From: an uncultured Eubacteriales bacterium
GTDB lineage: Bacteria; Bacillota; Clostridia; Oscillospirales; Acutalibacteraceae
Length of the DNA: 64,000 bases
Direction: 5' to 3'
Assembly: GCA_934546985.1 (NCBI GenBank)
Contig: CAKTEE010000001.1
Coordinates: 1-64,000 of the forward strand
Made by a program: the position numbers and the translations under genes
The notes under the pieces: model-generated
The model's database searches: none
What the model was told of the DNA's origin: nothing
The model's input: only the letters and a program-made list of their open reading frames with translations
Part shown: positions 1 to 8,015 of the stretch, piece by piece
Numbering within the stretch: the stretch's first letter is position 1
Layout of the letters: each line of letters begins with the position of its first letter

Positions 1-21
1 ATTGGTCGAGGGCTTGACCAT
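1..21 (+). rRNA. 23S ribosomal RNA, 3' end (partial)
   Basis: The first bases match the conserved 3' terminus of Firmicute 23S rRNA (the GGTCGAGG-CTTGACC segment that closes helix 1). The gene body lies upstream of the window. The 3' boundary is approximate, and the call rests on this short conserved tail plus the tRNA and 5S genes that follow. Confidence 0.75.
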
Positions 22-83
22 GTTTGATGGTTTTTGTTTCTCCTTTGCTTTTCCTTTTTGTTCAGTTTTCAGGGTGTAGAGAT

Positions 84-159
84 GCACCATTAGCTCAGTT
101 GGTAGAGCACCTGACTCTTAATCAGGGTGTCCCGGGTTCGAGTCCCTGATGGTGCACCA
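84..159 (+). tRNA. tRNA-Lys (anticodon CTT)
   Basis: A full cloverleaf is visible. The acceptor stem GCACCAT pairs with ATGGTGC, followed by discriminator A and an encoded CCA end. The D arm is TAGCTCAGTTGGTAGAGC. The anticodon stem CCTGA/TCAGG carries the loop CTCTTAA, so the anticodon is CTT. A standard T arm with GTTCGAGTC is present. The gene lies between the 23S and 5S genes. Confidence 0.97.
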
Positions 160-214
160 AAGGAGCAATTGGGAGGTTGGGTGACCGGCCTCCTGAAAGC
201 AGAATGGCATACAT

Positions 215-290
215 GGCCCGTTGGTCAAGTGGCCTAAGACTCCGGCCTCTCACGCCGGCAACAGGGGTTCGAATCCCCTACGGGTCACCA
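215..290 (+). tRNA. tRNA-Glu (anticodon CTC)
   Basis: The acceptor stem GGCCCGT pairs with ACGGGTC (one G-T wobble), then A and an encoded CCA. The anticodon stem CCGGC/GCCGG holds the loop CTCTCAC, giving anticodon CTC (reads GAG). The T arm is GGGGTTCGAATCCCC. It is the second tRNA between 23S and 5S. Confidence 0.96.
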
Positions 291-381
291 AAAATATGCT
301 ATGAAAAAGAGGTATAGATCAGGGGAACCTGAATACTATATATTATGAGAGTGTGTGCGGCATAAAGCTGTTCATGCAAAT

Positions 382-498
382 AGTCGGTGTTGATTACGAT
401 GAGGGTCCACCCGTTCCCATACCGAACACGGTAGTTAAGCTCATTTGTGCCGAAGATACTTGGCGGGAAGCTGCCCGGGAAAATAGGTAATGCCGACA
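382..498 (+). rRNA. rrf: 5S ribosomal RNA
   Basis: A closing helix of GTCGGTG at the 5' side and TGCCGAC at the 3' side encloses the conserved core with CCCGTTCCCATACCGAACAC and AAGCTC. The length of about 117 nt is typical. Ends were set from the terminal helix, so they may be off by one or two bases. Confidence 0.96.
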
Positions 499-505
499 TA
501 AATAT

Positions 506-581
506 TCCTCAATAGCTCAGCCGGTAGAGCATGCGGCTGTTAACCGCAGGGTCGTTGGTTCGAGTCCAACTTGGGGAGCCA
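506..581 (+). tRNA. tRNA-Asn (anticodon GTT)
   Basis: The acceptor stem TCCTCAA pairs with TTGGGGA (one wobble), followed by discriminator G and an encoded CCA. The anticodon stem GCGG/CCGC carries a CTGTTAA loop, so the anticodon is GTT. D and T arms are canonical. It lies 7 bases after 5S and is followed at once by the operon terminator. Confidence 0.97.
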
Positions 582-584
582 GAG

Positions 585-617
585 AAGCCTCCGTAGAGTT
601 TTTCTACGGAGGCTTTT
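585..617 (+). terminator. Rho-independent terminator of the rRNA operon
   Basis: The arms AAGCCTCCGTAGA and TCTACGGAGGCTT enclose a short T-rich loop, and the 3' arm runs into TTTTTG. It directly follows tRNA-Asn. Confidence 0.9.
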
Positions 618-620
618 TGT

Positions 621-1499
621 TGGCGAAAAATACTAACTCTATCAAAATTTATCTCGAAACAGGAAAAGCATAGATACTCCTGGATAGATTGAGCGTAAAA
701 GAATATAAGGAGCTTCTTTATAAGGACTGCGTGAGGTCAAAGGCGATAAAAGTAAAAAAAGCGTTTTTTAAGTGTTAGCCATTAATAAAGGCTTATAGTT
801 ATTGAGCAACCCATTCGTCAAACGAGTGGGTTTAATTCTATTTTCTTTGATACTTGAGATTAAGAACAATGCAAATGAATAAATATAAGGTCATTATATA
901 AAAATCTGTGCTAGAGTTTGTTAAGACAGTTTTTAGTCGGGTGCTGCCTGTAATTTAGCTATGTTACCAAGCTTTTTCAAAGCTTCATAGGGGAAGTTGC
1001 CACAGATAGTAGAGGCTTTATAGGGACTTCTCAACTATCCGTTAAATGAAGTTGTAAAGTTAGCAGTTTTGCAATATTTACTATTCAATGACAGCTTATA
1101 CGATAGTTTCTAGCAGATTTTTATTTTCATAGAGCCATCAATTTTTATAAAAGTTCATGCACTTACTGTTTTTCCCAATATAGTGATGTTGGAGTGAAGA
1201 AATATAAATATTGTAATTTTTATTATTAATATTTTACTTTGCTTGTCTGTATAAATAAAGTATAAACCTCAGTAAAAATATTTCAAATTTGTATTCATAA
1301 AAAATTATAAATTCAATAGTAAAATATAACTACATTAATTTGGAATAAATATAAAAAAATATCATATGTTTTATTGTAAATCTCAAAAATTTTATGCAAA
1401 AAGCGATCGAACTTATAAATTATATGAGGTAAATTTTCTCTTTGATGTTAAAATACCCAAAAACGTTATCATAAATTCAGAAATTTTATTTTAAAAGTA
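621..1499. other. A+T-rich gap with short coding remnants only
   Basis: No intact gene is visible in nearly 900 bases. Two short stop-to-stop stretches read like protein debris. One is on the plus strand at 674-778 (34 codons without an ATG, containing RLSVKEYKELL). The other is on the minus strand at 933-1034 (33 codons, containing STICGNFPYEALKKLGNIAK). Neither has a convincing start. A terminator-like hairpin lies at 808-836. The 1100-1480 part is extremely A+T-rich with no structure I could identify. Confidence 0.5.
808..836 (+). terminator. Terminator-like hairpin in the gap
   Basis: The arms AACCCATTCGT and ACGAGTGGGTT (one wobble) flank a CAA loop and are followed by a T-rich stretch. 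No intact gene lies upstream, so it may be a leftover of a lost gene or a back-up terminator for the rRNA operon. Confidence 0.6.
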
Positions 1500-1528
1500 T
1501 TGACAGGATAATTCTGGTATGATATTAT
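1500..1528 (+). promoter_or_regulatory. Sigma-A-type promoter of the Tad pilus locus
   Basis: TTGACA at 1500-1505 and TATTAT at 1523-1528 are separated by exactly 17 bases. The likely start of transcription is about 60 bases upstream of the prepilin peptidase start codon. Confidence 0.75.
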
Positions 1529-1597
1529 GTACTTGTGCTCAGGAACAACTTGAGATTTACCGAGTTAAAACGGCAGCATCAAAAATGGAGGTAGATT

Positions 1598-2263
1598 ATG
1601 GGAGTAGTTCTTGAACTGTTATTGTTTGCAATAGTTGGCGGTGCCTTTGGTTTGCTCTGTATGAAGCTTACGGAAAAACTGATTTCAGTTAGGGTATCTC
1701 CAGGTATGAATGTATTGAATATAAACAATAGAGCGGCTCCCTTTTTATGGGCTTTTGGTATGGCTGTATTGTTTTGTTTCATGTGTTTTGCGATACCGTC
1801 TTACATAAATAGAGTAGAATATGCGTTAATCATATGTGCTATAGCATGTATTGCGATGGTGGACATTAGCATCAGGCGGATTCCTAATGAATTGCTTCTA
1901 ACAATATTAATAGTTAAAGTAATTTCAATTTTTGTAAATGGTGTTGTAAGTGGCTTTAACTGGAAGATGTTTGTTTTTCCTGTTGTTGGAATGGTTATAG
2001 GTTTGGTAACATTTTTTTTGCCTAGTTTAATACATTTATACATAGGTAATGGCGATATAAAATATGGTGCAGTGATTGGTTTTTATTTTGGTTTTTATGG
2101 ATTTTTGCAGTCTATGATTTTAATGGGGATTGCAGTGCTGATTTATTATGTTATGTTGCGCTTTTTAAAAAAAGGTGACATGAAAACGCGCCTGCCAATG
2201 GGGCCATTTCTTTCATTAGGAGTGTTAATAACGATATTTTTACCTTTTTTTAACAGCATTTAG
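1598..2263 (+). CDS. Prepilin peptidase (TadV/CpaA-like, A24 family)
   Basis: Membrane aspartyl protease that removes the leader of Flp-type prepilins at the inner face of the membrane. The 221-residue protein is almost entirely hydrophobic with about six to seven transmembrane segments. Both catalytic aspartates of the family are visible: one in MVDISIRRIPN near residue 87, the other in the GxGD motif GNGDIKY near residues 150-153. It lacks the N-terminal methylation domain of long PilD-type enzymes, as usual for TadV/CpaA. An ATG with AATGGAGGTAG upstream sets the start. It leads the Tad locus directly before two Flp pilins, its likely substrates. Confidence 0.9.
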   Translation: MGVVLELLLFAIVGGAFGLLCMKLTEKLISVRVSPGMNVLNINNRAAPFLWAFGMAVLFCFMCFAIPSYINRVEYALIICAIACIAMVDISIRRIPNELLLTILIVKVISIFVNGVVSGFNWKMFVFPVVGMVIGLVTFFLPSLIHLYIGNGDIKYGAVIGFYFGFYGFLQSMILMGIAVLIYYVMLRFLKKGDMKTRLPMGPFLSLGVLITIFLPFFNSI

Positions 2264-2339
2264 TTATTGTAGGTAGTATATTAGGCTTGAAAGAGCTGAT
2301 ATAAAAATAAACACAAAGAACAAAAGGAGGATTTTTTCA

Positions 2340-2495
2340 ATGTTGAAGAATTTTTTGAGGGATGAAGACGGTCAGGGCATGGTAGAATATGCTTTGATTC
2401 TTGCTTTGATTGCTGTAGTTGTAATTGCTGCTGTAACTTTGATTGGTAACAATATCAATACCAAGTTCCAAAATATTGCTAACACACTTGCTTAA
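2340..2495 (+). CDS. flp: Flp/Fap-type pilin (major pilin candidate)
   Basis: A 51-residue prepilin. It has a short charged leader ending in glycine at residue 11, then QGMVEY, matching the Flp cleavage rule G/XXXXEY with Glu and Tyr at mature positions 5 and 6. A single hydrophobic helix follows, then a short hydrophilic tail. After cleavage by the neighbouring prepilin peptidase it would give a mature pilin of about 40 residues. AAAAGGAGG stands 8-9 bases before the ATG, a strong site fitting high expression. A second pilin-like gene follows 31 bases later. Confidence 0.93.
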   Translation: MLKNFLRDEDGQGMVEYALILALIAVVVIAAVTLIGNNINTKFQNIANTLA

Positions 2496-2526
2496 TTGAC
2501 TTTTTTGTTAAGAAGGTAAAAGGATA

Positions 2527-2682
2527 ATGCCGGAAAAGTTTGTTAAAGATGAAGATGGTCAGAGCATGGTAGAATATGTGTTGATTTTAGCATTTATTGC
2601 TTTGCTCGTAGTAGGTGGATTGACAATTCTTGGTGAAATGCTTACTGAGAAATATAATAGTTTTTCTAACATGTTTGATTGA
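2527..2682 (+). CDS. Second Flp-type pilin
   Basis: Also 51 residues with the same plan: leader ending DEDG at residue 11, then QSMVEY, a hydrophobic helix and a short tail. It is clearly a paralogue of the preceding pilin, but the helix and C-terminus have diverged (GGLTILGEMLTEKYN replaces AAVTLIGNNINTKFQ), and the tail is more acidic. The ribosome binding site (AAGGTAAAAGGATA) is weaker than that of the first pilin. I infer a minor pilin or tip/initiation subunit, though it could be an alternative major pilin. Confidence 0.9.
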   Translation: MPEKFVKDEDGQSMVEYVLILAFIALLVVGGLTILGEMLTEKYNSFSNMFD

Positions 2683-2726
2683 TCTTTAATTTAATTCTTT
2701 TAGTTTTGTTATGCTATTATTGTATT

Positions 2727-2766
2727 GAATGCCTTATGGCATTTATAAAATTGCTATGAGGCATTC
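2727..2766 (+). terminator. Long hairpin after the pilin genes
   Basis: A 15-bp stem with two wobbles: GAATGCCTTATGGCA pairs with TGCTATGAGGCATTC around a 10-base A+T-rich loop. There is no clean T tract. It lies 45 bases after the second pilin. It may stabilise or partly terminate the pilin mRNA so that pilins exceed the assembly proteins; that role is inferred. Confidence 0.55.
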
Positions 2767-2945
2767 TGCAATTGGTTTTCAAGACGGTAACTTTTATCTT
2801 TTCTAAGATTTATCAAAGTTGAGTAATGTTTTTTGATTTCTAATTAAGAAATTTTATTTAGCGATGGAAAGTGAATATCTTTTTATTGAATTATGCTTTG
2901 CTAATTAACGCAATGCTATTAGGTTTTACAGTTTTATGAACTGAT

Positions 2946-2974
2946 AATGGGAGGCGGCGTTTCCGTCTCCCATT
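2946..2974 (+). terminator. Terminator between pilins and TadE
   Basis: The arms AATGGGAGGCGG and CCGTCTCCCATT (one wobble) enclose CGTTT, followed by a T-rich but interrupted tail ATTCATATTTTT. With the hairpin at 2727-2766 it fills most of the 400-base gene-free stretch 2683-3082. The rest of that stretch shows nothing recognisable. Confidence 0.7.
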
Positions 2975-3082
2975 ATTCATATTTTTAGTTAATTATCAAG
3001 TGAAATAGGATATGTATTCACTCCTATGGATATGCTTTTTATTATGGGGTTAAGATTTTAAGTATGGAAAAGAGTGAAAAAT

Positions 3083-3499
3083 ATGAAGCTGATAAAAAAT
3101 GAAAAGGGCCAATCAATGGTAGAAACAGCTTTGGTTCTGCCGTTGGTTATATCATTGATTTTGGGGATTTTTGATTTTGGATGGCTTTTTTATAATAAAT
3201 TGCAGGTGGAGAATTGTGCACGTGAAGGTGCAAGGTATGCAGCAGTGAGTTACGATGTAAGTAGTGCCGTGGCATCTGAGGCAGATATAAAAAATTATGT
3301 TAACACATTAAAACCGGATAATTTAACATTTACGATAGCAGTAACACCTACTGCGCATTCAGGTGGAGATGTAAATGGTTATTTGACAATTGCAATTAAT
3401 ACTAATGTGCAAACATTGACGCCGCTCATTGGTGCATTTTTCCCTGGAGGGGTATGTCATATGGAGGCTTCCTGTACGATGCATCGCGAAAAGCCGTAA
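3083..3499 (+). CDS. TadE-like minor pseudopilin
   Basis: A 138-residue protein with the TadE-family N-terminus: KNEKGQSMVETALVLP then a hydrophobic helix to about residue 35. The conserved glutamate follows the G-Q-S-M-V pattern seen in pseudopilins. The rest is a small extracytoplasmic domain ending with two cysteines (VCHMEASC) that could form a disulfide. ATG 3083 is preferred because GGAAAAGAG sits about 7 bases upstream; an in-frame GTG at 3074 is possible. Within Tad loci such proteins are minor pilins processed by the same peptidase. Confidence 0.85.
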   Translation: MKLIKNEKGQSMVETALVLPLVISLILGIFDFGWLFYNKLQVENCAREGARYAAVSYDVSSAVASEADIKNYVNTLKPDNLTFTIAVTPTAHSGGDVNGYLTIAINTNVQTLTPLIGAFFPGGVCHMEASCTMHREKP

Positions 3500-3694
3500 T
3501 CGGTAAGTATTATATATAGATTGTTTGATATAAATAGCAGGTTATATAATTAGTATTTTTTGTATAATTTTGCTTTTTTAGAGATCTGTTATTGTTAATT
3601 TATAAAGAAGACTTATAATTAAAATTAGTTAAATTAAAAAACGCTGTGATATTTTTAAGTTGGCGTTTTAATGTGCGGAAGGAATGGTTGCGGA

Positions 3695-4501
3695 ATGAAG
3701 AAGGTTTATATTATTGCGGTAGTTGTTGCATTGGTTTTGGCGATATCTGTGTTCTTTTTCGGAAAGAGTTTGACGGAACAACCGAAAAGTGAAATGACTA
3801 CAGTTGTAGTTGCGGTACAGGATATTGAAGGCGGTACTGAAATTACAGCAGCAATGCTTGAATTAAAAGAAATACCAAAAGATGTGGCTTCTGCAGGGAC
3901 TTATTCAAAAATTGATACAATTGTTGGGATGCTGGCAAATGGTGATATTTATAAAGGTGAGCAGATTGTAAAAAACAGAGTAGGTTCGGCAAATGAGATT
4001 TCTTTTGACCGTTTATCTAAGAAGCTGGAACCTGGTTATCGTGCATTTACAGTTGCAGTTGATAATGTTACAGGGGTAGGCTGTTTCATTAAAGCTGGCG
4101 ATAAAGTAGATATTATGTATACTTACAAATTAGAGAGTTTGGTTGGCGGAAATGAAGAAGCAACTACCACTGCTGAGGAAGCTGAAGAAACTTCTCAAAG
4201 CAACTCGAATAAAAATGATAAAACAGATGTAGGTTTTACCCAAATGTTAAAGCAAAATGTAGAAGTTTTAGCTGTAGGTACTTATCAGGAGAATCATTCT
4301 GAAACCGGAGTGGTTACATATACAACCGTAACTTTAGCGTTACCTATCAATGATGTATTGGATGTAACGGCATATTCTCAAACAAAAGACAGCCGCCTTA
4401 CTTTGGCATTGAGAAATCCGGATGATGATTCTACCACATCATATGCACTTCTTACTTCAGTTGATGGGGATTACAGAATAGTTCCTGGTACCGAAAAATA
4501 A
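3695..4501 (+). CDS. cpaB: CpaB/RcpC-like Flp pilus assembly protein (SAF domain)
   Basis: A 268-residue envelope protein of the Tad/Flp machine. An N-terminal transmembrane anchor (about residues 3-23) precedes an SAF domain recognisable by VVAVQDIEGGTEITAAMLE and PGYRAFTVAVDNVTG. A second domain has GDKVDIMYTY, and a low-complexity acidic, Ser/Thr/Asn-rich insert lies at about residues 150-175. In Gram-negatives CpaB/RcpC works with the secretin; no secretin is present here, so its role is presumably in the wall or membrane channel. GGAAGGA about 11 bases upstream favours ATG 3695 over ATG 3671, which would add CxxxxC residues before the anchor. Confidence 0.88.
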   Translation: MKKVYIIAVVVALVLAISVFFFGKSLTEQPKSEMTTVVVAVQDIEGGTEITAAMLELKEIPKDVASAGTYSKIDTIVGMLANGDIYKGEQIVKNRVGSANEISFDRLSKKLEPGYRAFTVAVDNVTGVGCFIKAGDKVDIMYTYKLESLVGGNEEATTTAEEAEETSQSNSNKNDKTDVGFTQMLKQNVEVLAVGTYQENHSETGVVTYTTVTLALPINDVLDVTAYSQTKDSRLTLALRNPDDDSTTSYALLTSVDGDYRIVPGTEK

Positions 4502-4534
4502 TTATAGTTTGTATATGGAAAAGGGTGAATAAAA

Positions 4535-5668
4535 ATGGCTAAAATTAAAGTTGTAGTTGTAACGGATGATATAGATTACCGTGTAAGAATGAAAAACATG
4601 GTGGAATGCGATGAAATAGAGATGTCCGGTTATGCGGATTATGATAACGGTACAGTTTTGAAAATTCGTGGATTATTTCCTGATGTTGTTATTTTCGGTT
4701 CTGCTAAAAATGAAGAACTGCGTTTTAAAGTTGTTCAGGAAGTTTATCTTAAAATCAAAGGCTGCCTGTTTATTATGATAAATCCGGTAGTGGATATAGA
4801 TTTTATGAAAAAAGCAATGCAGTCTGGTCTTCGTATGGTTTTTCCGGAAACTGTGTCAAAAACAGAACTTCGCAGAGCTTTAATTGACGGCTTTGATTTT
4901 GAACGCCAGCGTTTTGAAAAAGAAAGAGCTCAAGGAGATGTTCGATGCCGCGTATTTTCCTTTTTCAGCGGTAAGGGTGGTGTCGGCAAAACAACAGTAT
5001 CTGTTAATGTCGCGTTAGGATTGGTAATGCGAGGGAAAAAGGTACTGCTTATTGACGGAGATTTACAGTTTGGCGATGCAAACTTGCACTTGGACATCGA
5101 GCCTAAAGATACTATTGCTGAATTGGTTCAGGAAAGAACTATTACTAATGCACAAACGGTGCAAGGTTTTATTACTACCCATAGTTCAGGTTTAGGAATT
5201 ATTTGTGCACCGAAGAGTCCGGAACTCGCAGAATATGTTACCAGTAAACATATTGAAGCAATTATTAACGTAATGCGGCCTTATTATGATTATATTATTG
5301 TTGATTTGCCCAATAGCCTGAATGATGTTTCCATTGTTGCAGCTGAAAACTCTGATATGCTGTTTATTGTATGTGGACAGGAAATATCTTCTTTAAAAAA
5401 TGCAAAAATGTGTATGAACGTATTAGATTCATTACAATTAGGAGATAAAATTCAAGTTATTATTAACCGCTCTTATGACAAGAGTATGATTAAAATTAAA
5501 GATTTTGAATCGCTTTTGGGAGTGAAAATTGCACATGTCGTTCCTGATGATGCACCAAATATGCTTGCCGGTTTGAATAAAGGTACGCCGGTTATCAGTA
5601 TCGGCAGAACACCTGCGAGTGTTGAATTTGGCAATTTGTGTGATAAAATTGTTAACGGCAATATTTAA
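4535..5668 (+). CDS. cpaE: CpaE/TadZ-like pilus-localisation ATPase
   Basis: A 377-residue two-domain protein. Residues 1-125 resemble a response-regulator receiver fold (VVVVTDD at the start, PDVVIF). The phosphorylatable aspartate position appears altered, as usual in TadZ. From about residue 140 it is a ParA/MinD-type P-loop ATPase with the deviant Walker A FFSGKGGVGKTT near residue 145, then LLIDGDLQFGDANLHL and DYIIVDLPN. Family members place the Tad machine at a pole or focus. The gene is in the middle of the assembly operon, 34 bases after cpaB. Confidence 0.9.
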   Translation: MAKIKVVVVTDDIDYRVRMKNMVECDEIEMSGYADYDNGTVLKIRGLFPDVVIFGSAKNEELRFKVVQEVYLKIKGCLFIMINPVVDIDFMKKAMQSGLRMVFPETVSKTELRRALIDGFDFERQRFEKERAQGDVRCRVFSFFSGKGGVGKTTVSVNVALGLVMRGKKVLLIDGDLQFGDANLHLDIEPKDTIAELVQERTITNAQTVQGFITTHSSGLGIICAPKSPELAEYVTSKHIEAIINVMRPYYDYIIVDLPNSLNDVSIVAAENSDMLFIVCGQEISSLKNAKMCMNVLDSLQLGDKIQVIINRSYDKSMIKIKDFESLLGVKIAHVVPDDAPNMLAGLNKGTPVISIGRTPASVEFGNLCDKIVNGNI

Positions 5669-5712
5669 TTTTGGCGCGTAACCTTATCCTTTTTGAAAAT
5701 AGGTGAAGAAAA

Positions 5713-7044
5713 ATGGGTTTGCTCGAAAGAATGGAACTGCAAAAAAAGCAGGAGTATTCAGAAACTGTTGAAGCTGAAAATGTTCAGAAAGGACAGTATG
5801 ATGAAATAAAAAATCGTATACATTCACAAATACTGGATGACATTAATGCAAATGGAAATGTAGATAGTGCAATTGATGCGGATTTAGTCAGAAGAAAGAT
5901 TAAAGAATACATTGGAATTGAATCTCATTATATTTTGCGTTCTGATCGTGATCAGATAGAGCAGGAGCTTTATGATGACATTATGGGTTATGGTCCTTTA
6001 GAGCCCCTTTTAAAAGATGAAACCGTTACAGAAATTATGGTAAATGGACCTAAAAAAGTTTATGTTGAAATTAGTGGTAAAGTTCATTTAACAGATTTAA
6101 AGTTTCGTGATGATGCACATGTTATGAATGTTATTGATAGAATTGTTTCTCAAATCGGCAGACGTGTAGATGAAGCAAGTCCAATGGTTGATGCACGTTT
6201 GAAGGACGGTTCCCGTGTTAATGTTGTAATTCCGCCTGTATCTTTAGTGGGACCATGTATCACTATAAGAAAGTTTTCTAAAATACCTTTTTCACCGGAA
6301 AAACTGATAACCTTTGGGTCTATTAATGGAAAAATGTTGGCGTTTCTTGAAGCATGTGTAAAAGGGAAAATAAATATTGTAGTATCCGGCGGTACTGGCA
6401 GTGGTAAAACGACGCTTCTCAATGTATTGTCATCGTTTATTCCTGAGCAGGAACGTATTGTTACCATTGAAGATGCTGCTGAAATTCAGCTTGCACAGGA
6501 ACATGTTGTAACATTGGAGTGTAGACCTGCTAATATTGAAGGAAAAGGTAGAATTTCAGTTCGCGATTTGGTTCGCAATAGTTTGAGAATGCGTCCAGAC
6601 CGAATTATTGTTGGTGAAGTACGTTCTGGAGAAGCATTGGATATGCTTCAGGCAATGAATACTGGTCATGATGGTTCTTTAACTACAATTCATGCCAATA
6701 CACCGCGAGACTCACTTGCCAGAATTGAAACGATGGTACTTATGGCAGGGATGGAATTGCCTGTTCGTGCAATTCGGGAACAAGTTGCATCAGCTATTGA
6801 AATTGTTATTCAGCAAAGCCGTTTGCCTGATGGCAGCAGAAAAGTAACGTCCATATCTGAAATTGTAGGTATGGAAGGCGATATGATTATGATGCATGAT
6901 ATCTTTAAATATATTGCAGAAGGTAATGCTAACGGTACATATGGCCAAGTTAAGGGGGGCTTTGTTGCAACAGGAATCCAACCTAAATGTTTAGAAAAAC
7001 TGAAGGAGAAAGGGGTTCTGATAAATGATGAATGGTTCTCCTAA
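5713..7044 (+). CDS. cpaF: CpaF/TadA secretion ATPase
   Basis: A 443-residue hexameric type II/IV secretion-system ATPase that powers Flp pilus extension and probably retraction. It has an N-terminal helical region, then the motor domain with Walker A GGTGSGKTT near residue 226, an acidic box ERIVTIEDAAEIQL, Walker B RPDRIIVGEVRSGEA, and the His box TGHDGSLTTIHAN. Full length for the family. The end overlaps the tadB start by 20 bases, implying translational coupling. Confidence 0.95.
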   Translation: MGLLERMELQKKQEYSETVEAENVQKGQYDEIKNRIHSQILDDINANGNVDSAIDADLVRRKIKEYIGIESHYILRSDRDQIEQELYDDIMGYGPLEPLLKDETVTEIMVNGPKKVYVEISGKVHLTDLKFRDDAHVMNVIDRIVSQIGRRVDEASPMVDARLKDGSRVNVVIPPVSLVGPCITIRKFSKIPFSPEKLITFGSINGKMLAFLEACVKGKINIVVSGGTGSGKTTLLNVLSSFIPEQERIVTIEDAAEIQLAQEHVVTLECRPANIEGKGRISVRDLVRNSLRMRPDRIIVGEVRSGEALDMLQAMNTGHDGSLTTIHANTPRDSLARIETMVLMAGMELPVRAIREQVASAIEIVIQQSRLPDGSRKVTSISEIVGMEGDMIMMHDIFKYIAEGNANGTYGQVKGGFVATGIQPKCLEKLKEKGVLINDEWFS

Positions 7045-7999
7045 TATTAGTTTGATTATCAGTGTTATTTTGTTGTTTGGGGTAGTTTTCTTTTTAATTG
7101 TATCCTTAATGAAATTTGTTAAACGGGATGAATTGCAGGTAGAAAAACGTAAAAACGAAATTTTTAAGCAGCGTCGGACTTTAGGTAAACCTGAAGAAGA
7201 TAATCAAAATGTTCAGAAAAAATCCGGATATTTAGAGCGTATCAGTAAATTAGGTGTCACAGAAGTAATTGGTAACGAACTGTTGGATGCAGAAATTATG
7301 GTTCGCCCGGAAGAATTTTTGGGAATGTGGATTGTAGTTGGTTTATGTTTGCCGCTTCTTACTATGCTGTTATTGCGAAATTTTATTTCTGGATTTATTG
7401 TTTTATTATTATGTATTATGTTACCTTTACTTTTCTTGAAAACAAGAAAAGGGAAGAAGATGGAAAAATTTGATGAACAATTAAGTGATGCCTTATTGAC
7501 TATTAGTAACTGCCTTAGTGCAGGTCTTTCTTTTCAGCAGGCCATGGAAAATATTGCAAGGGAAATGCCAGATCCCATTGCGAATGAATTTGGTCGTGTT
7601 GTTAAAGAAATGCGTCTTGGCAAAACTACGGAGAAGGCGCTATCAGATATGATGGAACGTATCCCCAGTAAAGATTTATCGATTGCTCTGAATGCGGTTT
7701 TAATTCAGCATCAAGTTGGTGGTAATTTGTCTGAAATATTAGAGTCAATAGCGGAAACAATTGAAGATCGGCGTCGTGTTAGAAAAGAGATTAAGGTGTT
7801 AACTGCACAAGGAAGGATTTCAGGAATAATTGTAGGATTGTTGCCTTTGTTTTTGGGGATTATACTTGTTATTCTAAATCCATCTTATATGTTACCCTTT
7901 TTTACAAGTCCCATTGGTGTAGTTGTTCTTATTATAGCTTTTGCTATGGAATTAGTTGGTACATTATTAATTAAAAAGATTGTAACAATAGAGTATTAG
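7025..7999 (+). CDS. tadB: TadB-like pilus assembly membrane protein
   Basis: A 324-residue inner-membrane platform protein of the GspF/TadB superfamily. There is an N-terminal transmembrane helix (about 8-28), a cytoplasmic linker, paired helices around 95-140, the T2SSF domain with SDALLTISNCLSAGLSFQQAM and LSIALNAVLIQHQVGGNL, and two C-terminal helices. It pairs with TadC to couple the CpaF motor to pilin assembly. Two consecutive ATGs (7025 and 7028) are possible starts. Confidence 0.92.
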   Translation: MMNGSPNISLIISVILLFGVVFFLIVSLMKFVKRDELQVEKRKNEIFKQRRTLGKPEEDNQNVQKKSGYLERISKLGVTEVIGNELLDAEIMVRPEEFLGMWIVVGLCLPLLTMLLLRNFISGFIVLLLCIMLPLLFLKTRKGKKMEKFDEQLSDALLTISNCLSAGLSFQQAMENIAREMPDPIANEFGRVVKEMRLGKTTEKALSDMMERIPSKDLSIALNAVLIQHQVGGNLSEILESIAETIEDRRRVRKEIKVLTAQGRISGIIVGLLPLFLGIILVILNPSYMLPFFTSPIGVVVLIIAFAMELVGTLLIKKIVTIEY

Positions 8000-8015
8000 A
8001 GAGGATGATGCCTTT

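Noticed and set aside
1506..1597. Cyclic di-GMP riboswitch before the Tad locus
   Set aside because: Such switches often control pili, but the leader lacks the GGGCAAACC and GGTAG-type cores and shows no strong fold.
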